The notes under the pieces were generated by a model. That model ran no database searches. It was not told the origin of the DNA and saw only the letters and a program-made list of their open reading frames with translations. Positions 27,683 to 35,975 of a DNA stretch of 64,000 nt are shown here, one piece after another. How positions within the stretch are numbered: the first letter of the stretch is position 1; each line of letters opens with the position of its first letter. The position numbers and the translations under genes are program-made. The DNA is from Arenimonas terrae (GTDB lineage: Bacteria; Pseudomonadota; Gammaproteobacteria; Xanthomonadales; Xanthomonadaceae): assembly GCF_006265115.1 (NCBI RefSeq), contig NZ_SMDR01000001.1, positions 806,001 through 870,000 of the forward strand. The letters are read 5' to 3'.

Positions 27683-29152
27683 TCAGCGCACCTGGAACGT
27701 GATGAAGCCGGTGCTGCGCGCATTGCGCACCAGCAGCCGGACCTCGTCGCCGGACTTGAGGTTCTTCACGGCGGCCTCGAACGCGGCGGCCGACCCGACC
27801 GGTGCCTTGTTGACCTGCAGGATCACGTCGCCGGGCACCACGCCCGCGCGCCGCGCCGCCAGCCCGGCAACCCGGGCGACCAGGACGCCCTCGCCCGCCT
27901 TCAGGCCCAGGGCCGAACGCGCGGCCGCATCCAGCTCCTCGACCGCCAGGCCCAGGATGTTGCCTCCCGCGGGTTCGACCGCCGGCGCCGCGGCCGGATC
28001 GGCCGGCGTCGCCGCGGCGTCCAGGGCCGACAGGGTCACCACCACGTCCAGCGGCTTGCCGTCGCGCAGCAGTCCGAGGCTGGCCCGGCTGCCCGGCGGC
28101 ATCGCGCCGACCATCGGCGGCAGCTCGGCGGACCGGGCGATCTCGCGACCGTTGAACCGGGTGATCACATCGCCGGGGCGGATGCCGGCCTTCGAGGCCG
28201 CGCTGCCGTTCTCGACCGAATCGACGAAGGCGCCGACCGGACGGTCCAGGCCGAGTTCGGCGGCGTTCTCGCGGGTCACGTCCTGGATGCGCACGCCGAG
28301 CTGGCCGCGCACCACCTTGCCGGTGTCGCGCAGCTGGCGCACCGCATTCATGGCCACCTCGATGGGAATCGCGAAGCTCACGCCCATGTAGCCGCCGGAG
28401 TTGGAGAAGATCTGCGAGTTGATACCGACCACCTCGCCGCGCACGTTCAGCAGCGGGCCGCCGGAGTTGCCGCGGTTGATCGCCACGTCGGTCTGGATGA
28501 AGGGCACGTACTGCTGGCTCGGGTCCAGCGAACGGCGGCCGACGCCGCTGACGATGCCGGCGGTGACCGAGTGGTCGAAGCCGAAGGGCGAACCGATCGC
28601 CAGCACCCACTGGCCGGGTTTGAGGCTGCGCGAATCGCCGATGCGCAGCACCGGCAGGCCCACGCCCTTGACCTTGAGCAGGGCGACATCGGACAGCGGG
28701 TCGCTGCCGACCAGCTCGGCCTTGAGCTCGTTGCGGTCGCTCAGGCGCACGACGATCTCGCTCGCCCCGTCCACCACATGGTGGTTGGTGAGCACGTAAC
28801 CGTCGGCCGAGATGATGAAGCCGGTGCCCTGTGAGACGCCGCTGCGCGGGCGCGGCGCCGGCATGCCCGGCTGCTGCTCGAAGAAGCGCTTGAAGAATTC
28901 GGGCATGTCCTCGGGCAGGTCCTCCTGCCCGCGCGGCTGCGGCCCGGACGCCACCTCGCGCTCCTCGCCACCGCCGATCGTGGCCTCGATGTTGACCACG
29001 GCCGGGCCGGCCCGCTCCACCAGCCGGGTGAAGTCCGGGAGATCGACGATCGGCTCGCCCTCGGGCGCGGCCGCGGGGGCCTGGGCCTGGGCCACCACCG
29101 GCACCATCAGGGCAAGGAACAGGGCGAAGAAATGGCGGAACATCCGACTCAT
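27683..29152 (-). CDS. mucD: MucD/DegQ-type periplasmic serine protease
   Basis: HtrA-family protease and chaperone of 489 residues that degrades misfolded envelope proteins and dampens the sigma-E response. A signal peptide ends at AQA (about residue 24). The catalytic triad lies in [19 protein letters not shown] and [10 protein letters not shown], followed by two PDZ domains (about residues 270-365 and 395-485). The loop [18 protein letters not shown] matches MucD/DegP. The ATG overlaps the rseC stop by four bases (ATGA), which places it as the fifth gene of the sigma-E unit, the same order as algU-mucA-mucB-mucC-mucD in Pseudomonas. Confidence 0.94.
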   Translation of the reverse strand: MSRMFRHFFALFLALMVPVVAQAQAPAAAPEGEPIVDLPDFTRLVERAGPAVVNIEATIGGGEEREVASGPQPRGQEDLPEDMPEFFKRFFEQQPGMPAPRPRSGVSQGTGFIISADGYVLTNHHVVDGASEIVVRLSDRNELKAELVGSDPLSDVALLKVKGVGLPVLRIGDSRSLKPGQWVLAIGSPFGFDHSVTAGIVSGVGRRSLDPSQQYVPFIQTDVAINRGNSGGPLLNVRGEVVGINSQIFSNSGGYMGVSFAIPIEVAMNAVRQLRDTGKVVRGQLGVRIQDVTRENAAELGLDRPVGAFVDSVENGSAASKAGIRPGDVITRFNGREIARSAELPPMVGAMPPGSRASLGLLRDGKPLDVVVTLSALDAAATPADPAAAPAVEPAGGNILGLAVEELDAAARSALGLKAGEGVLVARVAGLAARRAGVVPGDVILQVNKAPVGSAAAFEAAVKNLKSGDEVRLLVRNARSTGFITFQVR

Positions 29153-29601
29153 GGGGTTTCACTCGGGGTCAGGGGTGAAGGGGTATCCGCACCTTCCGCC
29201 GCGAGGCGGGGTTCGGGCAAGCGGCGTTTGGAAAATCGCACGGCCGCGAAAGTTCCCAGCAGCAGGCCGCACAGCGTCGACAGGTCCGCATGGCGGCCCA
29301 GCGCGGCACCCAGTGCCGCGCCCAGGCCGGCGCCTGCGACCAGGCCCAGCCAGGCCACGCCATAGCCGCGCCAGGCGGCGCGCCGCAGGTCCGCTTCGTC
29401 CAGCTGCAGCCGCAGCTGCTGGCCTGCGGCATAGTCGCCGGCGTCCGGCGTCACCAGCCGGAACACCTGGTCGCCGTCGCCGGCGAAGAGGTTGCATCGC
29501 CCGCCACAGCCGCCGACGCAGCCCTCGCAGGCGCTGCCAAGCAGCCGGAGCTGCAGCTCGTCCCCGGCCACCGAAAGCACCTGCGCACGCCGCTCAGCCA
29601 T
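29149..29601 (-). CDS. rseC: RseC/MucC-family membrane protein
   Basis: A 150-residue inner-membrane protein of the RseC/MucC family. Four cysteines in CEGCVGGCGGRC (near residue 25) may bind an iron-sulfur centre. Two transmembrane helices follow (about residues 73-92 and 98-117). RseC is linked to SoxR reduction and to modulation of sigma-E. The ATG at 29601 overlaps the rseB stop by 8 bases, and the stop overlaps the mucD ATG. Confidence 0.88.
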   Translation of the reverse strand: MAERRAQVLSVAGDELQLRLLGSACEGCVGGCGGRCNLFAGDGDQVFRLVTPDAGDYAAGQQLRLQLDEADLRRAAWRGYGVAWLGLVAGAGLGAALGAALGRHADLSTLCGLLLGTFAAVRFSKRRLPEPRLAAEGADTPSPLTPSETP

Positions 29602-30517
29602 CGCCGTCCACGGCCCGCAGGGTGCGGGCGAAGCGGTCCACGGTCGCCGCGGGGACCTTGCCGATCGCCAGCACGTGCCAGCCATCGAGCCAGTACGAGC
29701 GGGCATTGACGGCGCCGCGCTGGCTGGCCCGGCTGCCGCGCAGGCCCGCTTCCGCCTTCTCGACGTAGACCGACACGCTGGCCAGGCCGTCGCTGTAGAG
29801 CAGGTGCACGCCCCCGGCGCGGTAGCGCGCGGCGCGCAGCTCGAAGCCTTCCGGCGGCGCCGGCACTTGCCAGGCGGGAGCGGCGCCCCCCGCCGAAACC
29901 AGCGTTTCGACCCGGCTCAGCCCGCCCTCTGCCGAAGGCCGCAGTTCGGCGTCGCTCGGGCGCACGCCCAGCTCAAGCTCGGTGAAGGCGACCTGCTCGA
30001 CGGCATGACCTTGCCCGTCGAGCAGATCCACCCGCAGCGGCAGGCCGCTCTCGCGATCGATCCAGAGCCGGTAGCCATAGCGCCAGCCGTCGGTCGCGGC
30101 GATGTCGACCACCTGCGCCTTGCGTCCCGCCACCCGGCCTTCGCCGCCCAGGGTCGCGCGGTAGCCTGGCAGGCGCAGCGCCTGGGACAGGGCCAGGGCC
30201 GGGCTCCAGCGCCCCGCCTGGTTGAGGTCGTAGGCCACGGCCGCCTGGCCGGTGCCGATGCACATCACCTTGCCGCCGTCGCGCACCACTTCGCGCGGTG
30301 GGCCGCTGGTCGCGACCAGGCGTTCGCGCTCGTGGCCGTCGTCGTTCCGATGGAACACCCGCAGGGTCGCGAACTTGCCGCCCGCGACGTAGACCAGCGT
30401 GCCGCGGTAATCGAGCTCGCCCAGCGCCGGTGCGATGCGCGACAGCCAGGCGTCCACGTCGGCCGCATGCAGCGGACCGGCCAGCGCCAGCAGCAGTCCG
30501 AGCAGCAGTCGCCTCAC
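29594..30517 (-). CDS. rseB: sigma-E regulatory protein RseB/MucB
   Basis: Periplasmic regulator of 307 residues that binds the anti-sigma factor RseA and senses mislocalised lipoproteins or LPS. The signal peptide is RRLLLGLLLALAGPLHA. The N-terminal LolA-like domain includes LDYRGTLVYVAGGKFATLRV and REVVRDGGKVMCIG, and the C-terminal domain includes GGVHLLYSDGLASVSVYVEK and AIGKVPAATVDRFARTL. The start is a GTG at 30517 overlapping the rseA stop (GTGA). It lies between rseA and rseC in the conserved order. Confidence 0.92.
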   Translation of the reverse strand: MRRLLLGLLLALAGPLHAADVDAWLSRIAPALGELDYRGTLVYVAGGKFATLRVFHRNDDGHERERLVATSGPPREVVRDGGKVMCIGTGQAAVAYDLNQAGRWSPALALSQALRLPGYRATLGGEGRVAGRKAQVVDIAATDGWRYGYRLWIDRESGLPLRVDLLDGQGHAVEQVAFTELELGVRPSDAELRPSAEGGLSRVETLVSAGGAAPAWQVPAPPEGFELRAARYRAGGVHLLYSDGLASVSVYVEKAEAGLRGSRASQRGAVNARSYWLDGWHVLAIGKVPAATVDRFARTLRAVDGDG

Positions 30518-31137
30518 CGGTCGGCCTCGTCCGGCGCCGGCTGCTCGTGCGCGACCACGTCCACATAGGGCATGAAACCGCCGAGACCGTCTTCGGCCAT
30601 CAGGGCGTTGTGCCGCACCAGGTAGTCCGACATCGCCTGCTCGTCCGGCACCAGCGGCGAACGGGGCCAGGGCTTGCGCTGGCCGGTCTCGGCCAAGGGG
30701 AAATCGGCGATCGAGGGCAGCGGCTGCACCGGGGACGCCGGGGCGGCCGGCCGCGGGTCGAACGCGGCAGCGTCCGGGACCCGCGCCACCGTCTCCCCAG
30801 GCGCCAGCTCGAACGAACCGGGATCGCGCAGGCTCATGCGCGGCAGCAGCACCGCGACCAGCATCGCGGCCGCGGCCGCGGCAAACCAGGGCCAACGCCG
30901 GTGCCGCGCGGGTTCGGCGGCCACCGCGGCCGCCACCCGGTCGCACAGCGCCGCGGGCATCGTGCGCACCGGCTGCCCGCGCAGGCAGGCCGAGGCCAGC
31001 TGCCAGCGTTCCCACTGCGCACGCAGGGCCGGGTCGTTGTCCAGCCGGCGCTGCAGGAATCGGGCCTCGTCGGCCGGCAGCTCGCCGTCCATCCAGGCGC
31101 AGAGGTGTTCCAGCAGTTCGCGGTCGAGGGTGGTCAT
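30514..31137 (-). CDS. rseA: anti-sigma-E factor RseA/MucA
   Basis: Single-pass inner-membrane anti-sigma factor of 207 residues. The cytoplasmic domain begins LDRELLEHLCAWMDGELPAD and holds the sigma factor; a membrane helix WPWFAAAAAAMLVAVLLP lies near residues 81-98; the periplasmic tail (GGFMPYVDVVAHEQ) is where DegS-type proteolysis and RseB binding would act. The ATG overlaps the rpoE stop by four bases. Sequence identity to RseA is low, as usual in this family, so the call leans on topology and position. Confidence 0.9.
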   Translation of the reverse strand: MTTLDRELLEHLCAWMDGELPADEARFLQRRLDNDPALRAQWERWQLASACLRGQPVRTMPAALCDRVAAAVAAEPARHRRWPWFAAAAAAMLVAVLLPRMSLRDPGSFELAPGETVARVPDAAAFDPRPAAPASPVQPLPSIADFPLAETGQRKPWPRSPLVPDEQAMSDYLVRHNALMAEDGLGGFMPYVDVVAHEQPAPDEADR

Positions 31138-31727
31138 GGGCGGGCCCGTTCGTTGTCCAGCAGCGGCCGCAGCCGCTCGTCGATGGCCTCGCGGGCCCGG
31201 AAGATGCGCGATCGCACGGTGCCGATCGGGCAGGACATCAGCTGCGCGATCTCCTCGTAGCTCAGGCCGTCCACTTCGCGCAGCGTGATGGCCTGGCGCA
31301 GTTCCTCCGGCAGGCCGGCGACGGTGTCGGTCACGGCCTGTTCGATCTCCTGGCGCAGCAGCTGGTGTTCGGGCGTGTCGTGGTCGTGCAGGCGGCCCGC
31401 GCCGGCATAGTGCTCGGCGTCTTCGGCAGCGACGTCCGCGGTGGGCGGGCGGCGCTTCATGGCCACGAGATGGTTCTTGGCGGTGTTCACGGCGATCCGG
31501 TAGAGCCAGGTATAGAACTGGGCGTCGCCGCGGAAGTTCGCCAGCGCCCGGTAGGCACGGATGAAGGCTTCCTGGACGATGTCCTGGGACTCGGCATGGT
31601 CGGGCACGAAGCGGTACACCACGGCGCCGATCCGGTGCTGGTACTTGCGCACCAGCAGGTCGAAGGCCGAGTTGTCGCCACCTTGCACACGCTTGACGAG
31701 GGCCAGGTCCAGTTCGTTCTCGCCCAT
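31134..31727 (-). CDS. rpoE: RpoE/AlgU-type envelope-stress sigma factor
   Basis: ECF sigma factor of 197 residues that starts the sigma-E envelope-stress regulon. Region 2 includes KYQHRIGAVVYRFVPDHAES, DIVQEAFIRAYRALANF and FYTWLYRIAVNTAKNHLVA; region 4 includes LPEELRQAITLREVDGLSYE and IGTVRSRIFRAREAIDERL. The ATG at 31727 (MGENELDLALVKRVQGGD) matches the family N-terminus and has AGGAG 11 bases upstream. An in-frame ATG at 31775 lies upstream of a predicted sigma-E -10 box and would not be on the transcript. It heads the rpoE-rseA-rseB-rseC-mucD overlap chain. Confidence 0.95.
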   Translation of the reverse strand: MGENELDLALVKRVQGGDNSAFDLLVRKYQHRIGAVVYRFVPDHAESQDIVQEAFIRAYRALANFRGDAQFYTWLYRIAVNTAKNHLVAMKRRPPTADVAAEDAEHYAGAGRLHDHDTPEHQLLRQEIEQAVTDTVAGLPEELRQAITLREVDGLSYEEIAQLMSCPIGTVRSRIFRAREAIDERLRPLLDNERARP

Positions 31728-31763
31728 CCGGGCCGCTGCTCCTGCGGCCGTCCGGGCCGCCAC

Positions 31764-31791
31764 ATGGACATCCACGACCCGGGAAAGTTCC
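31764..31791 (-). promoter_or_regulatory. putative sigma-E autoregulatory promoter (GGAACTT-16-TCCAT)
   Basis: On the minus strand GGAACTT (31791-31785) is followed 16 bases later by TCCAT (31768-31764). The -35 is a full match to the RpoE/AlgU consensus and the -10 keeps the TC. Transcription would start near 31757, giving a 30-base leader to the rpoE ATG at 31727. Confidence 0.6.
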
Positions 31792-31888
31792 GGTCGCCCC
31801 GTTCATCGGGCTTCACCGGCGTTGACCCCCCGGGGTCCTGCCCCGATGATACGTGCTCCCTTCCCTACCCCAACGTATGGAGCCCGCC

Positions 31889-33919
31889 ATGTTCGACGGA
31901 CTTCGCCTGGCCCATTGGCAGGTTACCCGCCGCCCCGACGGCATCCTGGTGCTCACCCTCGACCGCTCCGACCAGGGCGTGAACGCGCTCTCGCGGGCGG
32001 TGCTGGACGAGATCGAGGCGATGATCGAGCGCATCCAGCTCGAGCTGCCCAAGGGCATCGTGATCATTTCGGGCAAGGACGCCGGTTTCATTCCCGGCGC
32101 CGACATCAAGGGCTTCGAGGCGATCGCCGCCAAGGGCCAGACCGAGGACTGGATCCGCCGCGGCCAGCTGGTCTTCCAGAAGCTCGCCGAACTGCGCTGC
32201 CCCACCGTCGCGGCCATCCACGGCCACTGCATGGGCGGCGGCACCGAGATCGCGCTGGCCTGCCGCTACCGCATCGCCAGCAACGACGAGAAGACCCGCA
32301 TCGGCCTGCCCGAAATCAAGCTGGGCATCTACCCGGGCTGGGGCGGCAGCGTGCGCGCACCGCGCCTGCTCGGCGCGCCGGCGGCGATGGACCTGATGCT
32401 CACCGGCCGCAGCCTGTCGGCGTCGGCGGCGCGCGCGATGGGCCTGGTGGACAAGGTCGTGGCGCGCGAAGACCTGCTGGAAGAGGCGGTCAAGCTCGCC
32501 CAGCGCGGCACGGTGCGGCCGTTCAAGCAGCGGTTCCTGGCCTGGGCCACCAACACCGGCCCGGCGCGGGCACTGCTGGCGCCGCAGATGGCCAAGCAGG
32601 TCGCCCGCAAGGCGCGCAAAGAGCACTACCCAGCGCCCTTCGCCCTGATCGAGACCTGGCGCCGCAGCGGCGGCCTGCCGGTGCACGCCGCGCTCAAGGC
32701 CGAAGCGAAGTCGGTGGTGAAGCTGGCCGGCACGCCGACCGCGCACAACCTGGTGCGCGTGTTCTTCCTGATGGACCGGCTGAAGGGCCTGGGCGGCAAG
32801 GATCACGGGATCCAGAAGGTGCACGTAGTCGGCGCCGGCGTGATGGGTGGCGACATCGCCGCCTGGTGCGCGCTGCGCGGATTCGAGGTGACCCTGCAGG
32901 ACCGCGAGATGCAGTACGTACAGCCCGCGCTCGACCGCGCCAAGGCGCTGTTCGAGAAGAAGGTGAAGGACCCGGCCAAGCGCGAGGCCACGTCGGCGCG
33001 GCTCAAGGCCGACGTCGAGGGCGCGGGCGTGGCTGGCGCCGACCTGGTGATCGAGGCGATCTTCGAGAACCTCGAGGCCAAGCAGGCGCTGTTCGCCAAG
33101 GTCGAGGAAACGCTCAAGCCCGGTGCGATCCTGGTGTCCAACACCTCGTCCATCCCGCTCACCGACCTGCGCGCCGGTCGCAGGGATCCCGCGCGTTTCG
33201 CTGGCCTGCACTACTTCAACCCGGTGGCGCTGATGCCGCTGGTGGAGATCGTGCGCCACGACCAGCTCGATGCCGAAACCGAACGCCGCCTCGCCGCCTT
33301 CTGCAAGGCGATCGACAAGCTGCCGGTGCCGGTCGCGGGCACGCCCGGTTTCCTGGTCAACCGCATCCTGGCGCCCTACATGCAGGAAGCGATCATCGCG
33401 TTCTCGGAAGGCATCCCGGGCCCGGTGATCGACAAGGCGGCGCTGAAGTTCGGCATGCCCATGGGGCCGATCGAGCTGGTGGACACTGTCGGCCTCGACG
33501 TCGCCGCGAGCGTGGGCAAGATCATGGCCGACTTCCACGGCCAGGCCCTGCCGGATGCCTTCAAGGTCGAAGCCGGCAAGCGCGGCAAGAAGGACGGCCA
33601 GGGCCTGTACAAGTGGGAAAACGGCCGCGCGGTGAAACCCGAGGTGCCCAAGGACTACCAGGCGCCGGAAGACCTGGAAGACCGGCTGATCCTGCCCCTG
33701 CTCAACGAGGCGGTGTCCTGCCTGCACGACGGCGTCATCGCCGATGCCGACCTGCTCGATGCCGGCGTGATCTTCGGCACCGGTTTCGCGCCCTTCCGCG
33801 GCGGCCCGATCCAGCACATCAAGGCGGTCGGCGCCGACACGCTCAAGGCGCGGCTCGAGACCCTGACCACGCGCTACGGCGGCCGCTTCAAGCCGTGCGC
33901 CGGCTGGGATTCGCTGTGA
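31889..33919 (+). CDS. FadB/FadJ-like fused enoyl-CoA hydratase and 3-hydroxyacyl-CoA dehydrogenase
   Basis: Bifunctional fatty-acid beta-oxidation enzyme of 676 residues. The crotonase half (about 1-270) has the oxyanion loop GADIKGFEAIA, HGHCMGGGTEIALACRYRIA and GLPEIKLGIYPGWGGSVR with the two catalytic glutamates. The dehydrogenase half has the NAD loop VVGAGVMGGDIAAWCALRG (near 312), SNTSSIPLTDL, the catalytic HYFNPVALMPLVEIV and GTPGFLVNRILAPYMQEA. GGAG six bases before the ATG supports the start at 31889 over ATGs at 31853 and 31877. No thiolase gene (fadA) follows; instead a small secreted protein gene overlaps its stop. It diverges from the rpoE operon. Confidence 0.92.
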   Translation: MFDGLRLAHWQVTRRPDGILVLTLDRSDQGVNALSRAVLDEIEAMIERIQLELPKGIVIISGKDAGFIPGADIKGFEAIAAKGQTEDWIRRGQLVFQKLAELRCPTVAAIHGHCMGGGTEIALACRYRIASNDEKTRIGLPEIKLGIYPGWGGSVRAPRLLGAPAAMDLMLTGRSLSASAARAMGLVDKVVAREDLLEEAVKLAQRGTVRPFKQRFLAWATNTGPARALLAPQMAKQVARKARKEHYPAPFALIETWRRSGGLPVHAALKAEAKSVVKLAGTPTAHNLVRVFFLMDRLKGLGGKDHGIQKVHVVGAGVMGGDIAAWCALRGFEVTLQDREMQYVQPALDRAKALFEKKVKDPAKREATSARLKADVEGAGVAGADLVIEAIFENLEAKQALFAKVEETLKPGAILVSNTSSIPLTDLRAGRRDPARFAGLHYFNPVALMPLVEIVRHDQLDAETERRLAAFCKAIDKLPVPVAGTPGFLVNRILAPYMQEAIIAFSEGIPGPVIDKAALKFGMPMGPIELVDTVGLDVAASVGKIMADFHGQALPDAFKVEAGKRGKKDGQGLYKWENGRAVKPEVPKDYQAPEDLEDRLILPLLNEAVSCLHDGVIADADLLDAGVIFGTGFAPFRGGPIQHIKAVGADTLKARLETLTTRYGGRFKPCAGWDSL

Positions 33920-34398
33920 TGCGCCAGGCGCTGGCGCTGGCCTTCGCCGCGCTGTCGGCGGGCGCCGTGCTGGCCCTGGACCCCGGCCAGCCTCCGGCCC
34001 TGCCGGAACCGGCCGTGCCCGAACCGGTCGCCGCGCCCCGCGGCTGGCTGTCGGTGGCCGATCCGGGTTGCGTCGCCGGCGCCGATCACCCCGCCCGCAC
34101 CGAGTGGCCGGAACAGGACCGCGCCGTGCGCTCGCTGACGATCTGGCTGAACTCGCGCGAATCGATCGCGGGCGGTCCGGTCGACGTCGACGTGCAGCCG
34201 CCGCGGATCACGGCCTGGGTCCCGGTCCATGTGGAGCCGGTGACCGAAGGCATCCCGGTGGCGACCTGCATCCGCCCGGTCGCGCTGGCGCTGAGCGTGG
34301 GCCCGATCCCGCGCGCCGACTACGAATGGAACCTGCAGCGCGGCGAACGTCCGGCGACCACCGGTCCGGCCGAGGCCGAACCCGCCCCGCAGGACTAA
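33919..34398 (+). CDS. secreted protein of unknown function
   Basis: A 159-residue protein with signal peptide RQALALAFAALSAGAVLA followed by a Pro-rich stretch and a domain with two cysteines (ADPGCVAGADHP and VATCIRPVALAL) that may form a disulfide in the periplasm. The C-terminal tail is Pro/Ala/Glu-rich. I do not recognise the family. The ATG overlaps the stop of the FadB-like gene by one base (TGATG), so it is probably co-translated, although no metabolic link is evident. It converges with the transglycosylase gene, overlapping by four bases. Confidence 0.7.
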   Translation: MRQALALAFAALSAGAVLALDPGQPPALPEPAVPEPVAAPRGWLSVADPGCVAGADHPARTEWPEQDRAVRSLTIWLNSRESIAGGPVDVDVQPPRITAWVPVHVEPVTEGIPVATCIRPVALALSVGPIPRADYEWNLQRGERPATTGPAEAEPAPQD

Positions 34399-35858
34399 CC
34401 CGTGCAGCCCTTGAGCTGCAGCCGCTGCCCGGCGCGGATGACATAGGGCGCGCGCAGGCCGTTGGCGCGCGCGAGCTGGTCGGGTCCGGCGCAGTCGTGG
34501 CGCCGCGCGATGCTGCTGAGCGTATCGCCCGAACGCACCCGGTAGGTGCGGGCCGCCGCCGCGCGCGCCGGCGGCGCGGACATCGACGCCACCGTAGGTT
34601 TGCTGGCGGCCATCAGCGCCACCGCCAGCTCCGCGCGCGGCCCGCTCACGCAGCTGCGCTGGTACAGCGGCGGCACCGCCACCGGCACCCGCAGCTCGGT
34701 GCCGGCCGGAATCGCGTGATGCGGCTCGTAGCGCGGATTGAGGTTGCGCAGGGCGCGGAAATAACCCTCGCGCGGGCCGCCCAGGCAGATGGCCAGCTGG
34801 TAGATCGATGCCGGGGCCTGCAGCTTGAGCACGGTCGCCGCGCCGTTTACCTGCGGGAATTCGAGGCCGTATTCCTCCGGATGCAGGAACAGCCAGGCCG
34901 CGGCCAGCACGTAGGGCACGTAGTCGCGGGTTTCCGGCGGCAGCGTGGCGTACACCGACGGGTCCCAGAAGTCCTTGTCGCCGGCGGCACGCTTGAGGCG
35001 CAGCGCACGGCCTTCGCCGCCGTTGTACGCGGCCACCGCGAATTCCAGGTCGTTGTTGAGTTCGGCGAAGCGCTCGTTGAAATAGAGCACGCTGGCGCGC
35101 GCGGCCAGCTGCGGGTCGTAGCGGGTGTCGAAACCGTCGCGCCAGCCCAGGCCGAAACGCGCGCCGGTGGCCGGCATGAACTGCATCGGGCCGGCAGCGC
35201 CGGCGCGCGACACCGCGTGCACGCGGCCGTTGGATTCCTTGGCCAGGATGCCGAACAGCAGCGCTTCCGGCAGGCCCGCCTGTTCGTACTCGGGCCACAT
35301 CAGGAAGCGCATCTGCTGGTAGTTCTCCCAGCTGGTGATCAGGCTGGGGCGCATCCAGGTCAGCCATTCGGCCAGCGCGGCCTTCACCGGGCCGTTCATC
35401 TCGATCAGCTCGCGCAGGTCGCGGCCCTTGAGCATGGCGACCGAACGCCCGGCCTCGGGCATCGAGGCCAGCACCGCCGACCCCTCGCCAGCCAGCGCCG
35501 CCTGCGCCGCTTCGGCGCCGAAACCTTCGCCGCCGCCGGCCGCGACATCGGCGCCGTGCTGCAGCAGCGCATCGTAGGCGGCGACAAAACGCGCCACCTC
35601 GCAGCCGCGGGTCGCTTCGCAGCGGCGGGCGGACGCCAGCAGCTTCGCCGACGCGGCGCGCACGGCCTCGCGGCCGGGTGCGGTTTCGCCGCGGCGCATC
35701 TGCAGCAGGCCGTTGCGGTAATCGGTGGTCGCCTGGTCGAGTTCGTCGTAGAGCTTCTGGGTGTTGGCGGAGACGCGGCGGGCATCGGCCGCGCCGGGCA
35801 TCAGCGCCGCGGCAAGCAGGATCGGGATCAGGAGCAGCGAGGCGCGCATGCGGGGCAT
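34395..35858 (-). CDS. LysM-containing lytic transglycosylase
   Basis: Secreted peptidoglycan lyase of 487 residues. After a signal peptide (about 1-26), the N-terminal 150 residues are helical. The SLT domain follows near residue 200: FGILAKESNGRVHAVSRAGA with the catalytic Glu, then GPMQFMPATGARFGLGW and AVAAYNGGEG. A C-terminal LysM (about 440-485, RTYRVRSGDTLSSIARR) binds glycan. The arrangement resembles MltD, but MltD carries an N-terminal lipobox that I do not see. The ATG at 35849 is an alternative start that leaves the signal peptide intact. The gene diverges from the HerA-like ATPase gene. Confidence 0.9.
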   Translation of the reverse strand: MPRMRASLLLIPILLAAALMPGAADARRVSANTQKLYDELDQATTDYRNGLLQMRRGETAPGREAVRAASAKLLASARRCEATRGCEVARFVAAYDALLQHGADVAAGGGEGFGAEAAQAALAGEGSAVLASMPEAGRSVAMLKGRDLRELIEMNGPVKAALAEWLTWMRPSLITSWENYQQMRFLMWPEYEQAGLPEALLFGILAKESNGRVHAVSRAGAAGPMQFMPATGARFGLGWRDGFDTRYDPQLAARASVLYFNERFAELNNDLEFAVAAYNGGEGRALRLKRAAGDKDFWDPSVYATLPPETRDYVPYVLAAAWLFLHPEEYGLEFPQVNGAATVLKLQAPASIYQLAICLGGPREGYFRALRNLNPRYEPHHAIPAGTELRVPVAVPPLYQRSCVSGPRAELAVALMAASKPTVASMSAPPARAAAARTYRVRSGDTLSSIARRHDCAGPDQLARANGLRAPYVIRAGQRLQLKGCTG

Positions 35859-35876
35859 TCCAGGCAGGAGGCCGGC

Positions 35877-35906
35877 AGACTAGCGGCCGGCGCGGTGGCG
35901 CTGCAA
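35877..35906 (-). promoter_or_regulatory. putative promoter of the transglycosylase gene (TTGCAG-18-TAGTCT)
   Basis: On the minus strand TTGCAG (35906-35901) and TAGTCT (35882-35877) are 18 bases apart. The implied leader is about 12 bases. Confidence 0.45.
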
Positions 35907-35914
35907 GCCGGCGC

Positions 35915-35942
35915 TTCCCAGGCGCTCGCGAGCCGCTAGAAT
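35915..35942 (+). promoter_or_regulatory. putative promoter of the HerA-like gene (TTCCCA-16-TAGAAT)
   Basis: TTCCCA at 35915-35920 and TAGAAT at 35937-35942 are 16 bases apart and leave a leader of about 27 bases. It stands back to back with the transglycosylase promoter. Confidence 0.5.
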
Positions 35943-35975
35943 CCCGGCATTCCCCTGCGCCGGAGCGGCCCCCTG

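Noticed and set aside
31561-33918. Large plus-strand frame upstream of the small secreted protein at 33919
   Set aside because: It overlaps the FadB-like gene in another frame and gives only Arg/Gly/Pro-rich sequence; the secreted protein has its own ATG with a signal peptide.
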